From Leuconostoc fallax KCTC 3537 (lineage in GTDB: Bacteria > Bacillota > Bacilli > Lactobacillales > Lactobacillaceae): a stretch of DNA of 64,000 nucleotides. Below, piece by piece: positions 59,473 through 64,000 of the stretch. The first letter of the stretch is position 1, and each line of letters begins with the position of its first letter. A program made the position numbers and the translations under genes. Location: assembly GCF_000165675.1 (NCBI RefSeq), contig NZ_AEIZ01000023.1:21457-85456 (forward strand), written 5' to 3'. The notes beneath the pieces were generated by a model that did not search any database, was not told the DNA's origin, and was given only the letters and a program-made list of their open reading frames with translations.

Positions 59473-60772
59473 TTACTCGTCCATGAAATCTTTCAATTGC
59501 TTTGAACGACTTGGATGTCTTAACTTACGTAGTGCTTTGGCTTCAATTTGTCGGATACGTTCGCGGGTTACACCAAATACACGACCTACTTCTTCCAAAG
59601 TACGGGTACGCCCATCTTCAAGACCAAAACGCAAACGCAATACATTTTCTTCACGATCAGTCAGCGTATCCAATACTGATTCAAGCTGCTCTCTTAACAT
59701 TTCATATGCCGCAGAATCAGCTGGCGAAACAGCTTCATTATCTTCAATGAAATCGCCAAGATGTGAATCATCCTCTTCACCGATTGGTGTTTCTAATGAA
59801 ACAGGTTCTTGTGCGATTTTAAGAATTTCTCTGACCTTATCTGGTACTAGGTCCATTTCAGCCCCAATTTCTTCAGGCAATGGTTCACGACCCAAATCTT
59901 GAAGCAATTGTCGTTGAATACGAATTAATTTATTAATCGTTTCAACCATGTGCACTGGAATACGGATTGTACGCGCTTGATCGGCAATAGCACGTGTAAT
60001 GGCCTGACGAATCCACCATGTTGCATACGTTGAAAACTTGAATCCCTTTTGATAGTCAAATTTCTCAACGGCCTTCATCAACCCCATGTTACCTTCTTGA
60101 ATCAAGTCCAAGAATTGCATACCACGGCCAACATAACGCTTAGCAATCGATACCACTAATCGTAAGTTAGCTTCCGCCAACTCTTGTTTAGCGATTTCAG
60201 CATCAGCATCACCAGCCTCAATACGCTTGGCGATTTCGATTTCTTCATCACCCTTCAGCAATGACACACGACCAATTTCCTTTAAGTACATACGTACCGG
60301 GTCGTTAATTTTAATGCCAGCCGGTGTATCCTCAGCCGCAGCTAATTCTTCCTTACTAGGCTTATTTTGCTTAGCACGCAATACTTCCGGTGCTGGATCG
60401 CCCTTTTCATCAACAATGGCAATACCAGCATCTTCAACTTTTTCCATCATGCGTTCAATATTCTCTTCATCTAGAGAGAAAGGTTGCGCCAAACGCGTTG
60501 CTAAATCATCGTACTTAACCTGCTTCAAAGGTTTAAATTCAGCAATCAAAGCCTTCAATGCTTTGTCATATTCTGGATTTTTTAATAGGACCAGATTTAG
60601 TACTTCTTTTATGTGTTGATGCTTTACCTGCAGCCGCTGCTTCTTCTGGTGTTTTACCTTGAGCTAAGGCCAACAACTCAGCTTTTTTGGCGCGGCTATT
60701 GTAGGAAACATGATGTTGATCTAAATATGCTTTAATATCTGAGATTTTACTTGATGCTGTAATAGTAGCCAT
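59473..60772 (-). CDS. rpoD: Primary sigma factor RpoD (frame break)
   Basis: Housekeeping sigma factor, about 432 residues. The first 60 residues ([20 protein letters not shown]...) are in another frame from the main part. The T6 run at 60578-60583 must be miscalled by two extra or one fewer base to read [19 protein letters not shown]. Region 1.2 ([17 protein letters not shown]), 2 ([20 protein letters not shown] and [15 protein letters not shown]), and 4 ([20 protein letters not shown]) are complete. Confidence 0.95.
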
Positions 60773-60807
60773 ATATTCTCCTGTAATGCAATGCTCATAT
60801 AACTCAA

Positions 60808-62654
60808 TTATAAACTATATTGTTGCTTTTGACGTTTAAGCTGTATCAGTTCTGTCATTAATGTAATCATTTGTGTCTGATCATGCTGCGCTTTAGCAAT
60901 ATTCAGCTTTTCTTGAATACGATTAATTTTTTCATCTAATGGTGCTTCTTCGACAATAATGTGTAAATAATCATGAATCGCTTCATCATTAATGGTAAGA
61001 TCTCCGAATACACGTTCCATAGCCATTAATTTTTGATTCAACTCTGGTTTTTGAATAAAATCCATAAATTGCGCTAAATCAAATTGTGCTGGATGCTGGT
61101 TATGATAAATGTCAACCAGCATCATTAATAACTGATAATCGGAATGAATGAAAGCGAAACCCTCTGTCTGTTTAACATAAGCTAATACTGATGGTGACTT
61201 GATCATGGCCATGATCAATGCCCGTTCAGCCTGCTCAACTCTTGTAATACTGTGATTAACATCAACCGTTTCAAAAGAACTTTTGGCCTGTTCAACATCA
61301 TTTTGTGTGCCATTAGAACGTTTGGGATGTGTTACTGATGTCTGCGTTACAATTTGTGCTAATTGCGCTTGTAATGCACTTTGAGACGTATTAAATTCAT
61401 TAGCTAATCGTTTAATTTGAATATCTTGTTCGACGGGTGTTGCTTCTGCGATAATCGTCAATGCGTCGTTGATAAAACTCAGATATTGCGATTGATTACT
61501 CAAATTTTTTCCGAAACGCGCATTCTCGATTAGAAATTCTACTGGTGTTTGAACACTCTGTTGCAACGCCCGTTTTAAGTTATCAACACCACGTTGAGTT
61601 CTCATTTCATCCGGGTCCAAATTATCAGGTAACAGGACAATGCCCATTTTGATTTTTGGTGCATATTGACGAATTAAATGAATACTACGCTTGGCTGCGC
61701 GTTGCCCCGGTTCATCACCATCATAGACGAGCATGACTTGTTTTGCATACCGACTAACCAGTTGAATATGTTCTTTGGTCAATGCTGTACCCATTGTTGC
61801 CACACCAGACAATGTATCTGCCATATGCGCTGCAATGACATCCATAAAACCTTCGAATATGAATACCGTACTCGTCTGTCTAATGGTTGCTTTTGCTAAA
61901 TCAAAATTATAGAGCAGTTTTGATTTATTAAAAAATGGGCTTTCAGGGCTGTTCATATACTTGATCTGATCATCAGGTCTAAGAGAACGACCAGAAAAGC
62001 CAACAACCTGTCCACGATCGTTTTTGATGGGCCATACAATTCTACCCGAAAAACGGTCTCGCAACTTACCATCAGAATTATTTTCAATAAAAAGCTCTGA
62101 CTGACTTAACACATTGCTTGATATACCCTTATCTTGAGCATATTGCAATAAAACATTGTCTTCCGGTACAAAGCCAATACCAAAAGTCTGAATAATATCA
62201 TCAGATAATTGACGCTTATTATGAAGATAAGCCAGTGCCTTTTCACCAGATGTTGTATTTAACAAGATATGTTGGTACATTTTTTGCGCATCAACATATA
62301 ACTGATAAATTTGCTGCGTCGTGCCGTCTGTTTGATGGGTTACATTAGAGGCCATTTGTTGGCTGACAGTCATACCAACAGACTCAGCCAACGACAATAC
62401 AGTTTCAGGAAAGCTCAACCCCTCTTTTTCCATAACAAATGAAAAACCGAACCCGAACGACCACACGAAAAACAATTATATACTTGCTTCGTTTCATCGA
62501 CAAAAAGTGATGGATGATGATCATCATGAAATGGACAAGAACCATTATACTGCTTGCCACGTTTAACTAATTCAGTATATTGACCAATAACATCTATAAT
62601 ATTAACTTTTTGGCGAACTTCGTCAACAAAAGATTGCGGAATTTTACCTGCCAC
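60808..62654 (-). CDS. dnaG: DNA primase DnaG (frame break)
   Basis: Synthesises primers for replication. 615 residues from a GTG at 62654 behind AAAGGTGG. N-terminal CHC2 zinc motif: CPFHDDHHPSLFVDETKQVY then NCFSCG. One base is missing from the A5 run at 62443-62447; with it the sequence reads SGSVFSFVMEKEGLSFPETV. The TOPRIM part has FIFEGFMDVIAAH and VMLVYDGDEPGQRAA. It precedes rpoD by 35 bases, the classical primase-sigma operon. Confidence 0.95.
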
Positions 62655-62826
62655 AAAGACCACCTTTCAATAACAAAAGTCGCAAACGAGCAGTCTGCGA
62701 CTAAATACTAACAAATATAATTTTAGCTGTTTAACCGCTTTTTGTCAAGTCTCGGTTAACGCTATAAATGTTATGATATCAAGCTTTTACATCGTTTATA
62801 ATACTCAAGTACCGATATTATGTTAA

Positions 62827-63327
62827 CTAAACAATCGCTTTTTCCATCATTAATAATTGCCGTTTAAGATCTTTTCCTGCTCTATATTGTCCAATATCCC
62901 CATTTTGACGAATAATGCGATGGCACGGCACAACGAATAATACTGGATTTTTTGCAACAGCTGTTGCCACTGCTCGGACAGCGCTGGGATAGCCGACTTT
63001 TTGAGCCAATTGGCTGTAGCTCCATGTTTGTCCCCGCTTAATTGTTAATAGCGTTTGCCAAACTGCTCTTTGTAGGTCAGTACCACTATGAAAAGTAATG
63101 TGTTGACTAATTGGTGATTCTTCACCATTAAAGTATGCTTGTAAATATTGTGCAGCACCCACCGTCCGCATGTTATCTTCTATTAAATGTGCATCAGGAA
63201 TATACTGATGTATTTCTGACAGGCCATGATTTGGAGAACCCACAAAGCTCAAACTCAACTGACCATCGACGGCCAAGTAATAAGTCATATCATTGATAGT
63301 ATATTGATCATAATAAAGTATTACCAT
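62827..63327 (-). CDS. ogt: Methylated-DNA-protein-cysteine methyltransferase
   Basis: Suicide repair of O6-alkylguanine. 166 residues. Active-site Cys in VVPCHRIIRQNG near residue 135, and the DNA-recognition helix in YSQLAQKVGYPSAVRAVATA. The N-terminal domain is of the Ogt type without the Ada transcription domain. Single gene, with intact frame. Confidence 0.93.
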   Translation of the reverse strand: MVILYYDQYTINDMTYYLAVDGQLSLSFVGSPNHGLSEIHQYIPDAHLIEDNMRTVGAAQYLQAYFNGEESPISQHITFHSGTDLQRAVWQTLLTIKRGQTWSYSQLAQKVGYPSAVRAVATAVAKNPVLFVVPCHRIIRQNGDIGQYRAGKDLKRQLLMMEKAIV

Positions 63328-63617
63328 ATTCTCACCTCGGTTTTTCCAACTAATATAGATAAAATTAAGATAAAATTGTATTTTCTTCTATTATATAATC
63401 AATCAATCTACTAATTATATGTTAGTAGTATGTATAATATTACAAATTGTCATCTCACTGACTTAAAAATAGTAATCAATTTAAGAATATATCACGCGCT
63501 TAACATTAATCCATTTTTGTCCTTGTTTAAAAAAGTGAAGTAATATCACTGTAATCGCTAAGGTTCAGAATAGTATTCGTAACATTGTTATTGATATACA
63601 CAAACGGAGGAAACAAA
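63328..63617. other. Intergenic region upstream of the LysM gene
   Basis: About 290 very AT-rich bases. No gene is seen. It must hold the promoters of ogt (minus) and the LysM gene (plus), but no clear -35/-10 pair stood out. GGAGG at 63606-63610 is the ribosome site of the next gene. Confidence 0.5.
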
Positions 63618-64000
63618 TTGACTACTATCGCTACTAACTTTACTAAAGCTATTCTAGGAACAGCCGCAGCTGCAGGATTACTTATTGCAGGCGGTAGCGC
63701 AGCATCTGCTGACTCAAACTATACAATTAAATCTGGCGACACATTAAACAAGATTGCCGTCGCAACTTACGGTGATGCACAAGCTTCAGCTGGTGTATCT
63801 GCTATCGCTAAGGCAAATAACATTACCAATGTCAACTCAATCTTTGTTGGTAAAACATTGGTAATCCCTAGCCTTTCAGGTAATACAACGACAACACAAA
63901 CACAAGCACCTGCTGTTAAGCAAGCTGCTTCAACTCAACAAGCTGCTTCAACTCAACAAGCTGCTTCAACTCAACAAACTGCACCAACTCAACAAACTGC
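63618..64000 (+). CDS. Secreted LysM protein, partial
   Basis: TTG start seven bases after GGAGG. An N-terminal signal peptide (KAILGTAAAAGLLIAGGSAA, probable cut after ASA) is followed by a LysM domain (YTIKSGDTLNKIAV...NSIFVGKTLVIP, about residues 34-85), then a Thr/Gln-rich linker that ends in tandem AASTQQ repeats at the window edge. It binds peptidoglycan; a C-terminal enzymatic domain may follow beyond the window. Confidence 0.88.
   Translation, partial: MTTIATNFTKAILGTAAAAGLLIAGGSAASADSNYTIKSGDTLNKIAVATYGDAQASAGVSAIAKANNITNVNSIFVGKTLVIPSLSGNTTTTQTQAPAVKQAASTQQAASTQQAASTQQTAPTQQT
63921..64000 (+). repeat. 18-bp tandem repeats in the LysM gene
   Basis: Three identical 18-base units (CAAGCTGCTTCAACTCAA) at 63921-63974, then diverged copies (CAAACTGCACCAACTCAA) to the edge. 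Each unit encodes QAASTQ. The in-frame unit allows length change without frameshift. Confidence 0.9.

Noticed and set aside
1..64000. tRNA, rRNA or complete insertion sequence
   Set aside because: No cloverleaf, rRNA core or transposase with terminal repeats was found by reading both strands; a covariance search would be decisive.

Overview
The window looks like a chromosomal segment of a heterofermentative lactic acid bacterium, most likely Leuconostoc. This rests on AT-rich low-GC Firmicute genes, on a dense minus-strand housekeeping backbone (topA-dprA-rnhB-rbgA, cca-dapB, der-rpsA-cmk, ribT-scpA-scpB-rluB, dnaE-pyk, trmK-nif3, dnaG-rpoD), and on dnaE being followed directly by pyk with no phosphofructokinase gene. 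The genus is inferred from memory of protein families, not from a search. No tRNA, rRNA, CRISPR array or complete insertion sequence was seen.

Layout. 1-4034: start of a menaquinone cluster (menD partial, menF), a ThiD/PdxK kinase, a Ser-rich membrane protein and, on +, a YitT transporter-like protein. 4092-15331: minus-strand housekeeping run (topA, dprA, rnhB, rbgA, yozE, ypmS, ypmR, degV, dfrA, cca, dapB, TPR protein). 15332-20132: accessory island with an ApeA-like HEPN defence gene, terminase and integrase remnants, an unknown membrane protein and a HicA/HicB toxin-antitoxin pair. 20133-31732: hup, der, rpsA, cmk, LysM protein, riboflavin transporter ribU under an FMN riboswitch, rluB, scpB, scpA, ribT, xerD, cvfB, amtB, 5-FTHF cyclo-ligase. 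31745-38152: glyA, thrC, and divergent hom-thrB-aspartate kinase (threonine branch). 38317-48861: a complete aromatic amino acid operon, tkt-aroE-aroF-aroB-aroC-aroA-tyrA-aroK/aroQ-pheA-like-aroD, preceded by a leader peptide rich in Tyr, Phe and Trp and by attenuator hairpins. 48955-64000: galM-like epimerase, xerC, pyk, dnaE, yjzD, pepT, nif3-like, trmK, rpoD, dnaG, ogt and the start of a secreted LysM protein.

How the genes work together. The aro operon runs from erythrose-4-phosphate supply (transketolase) through shikimate and chorismate to prephenate. The FMN riboswitch with its terminator should shut down riboflavin import when FMN is plentiful. The aromatic leader peptide should couple aro transcription to charged aromatic tRNA. 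The island carries anti-phage and toxin-antitoxin functions beside decayed phage genes.

Sequence quality. At least 18 genes, many of them essential (topA, rpoD, dnaE, dnaG, glyA, hup, cca, scpA/B, trmK), are broken in frame, almost always by one base missing from an A or T run of 4-7. I read these as homopolymer under-calls in the assembly and give reconstructed gene spans. Each entry names the run involved.

The most notable findings are the aromatic leader-peptide attenuator (48648-48861), the AroK-AroQ fusion (39559-40347), the Cys-to-Asp change in the DAHP synthase metal site, and the ApeA-like defence gene.
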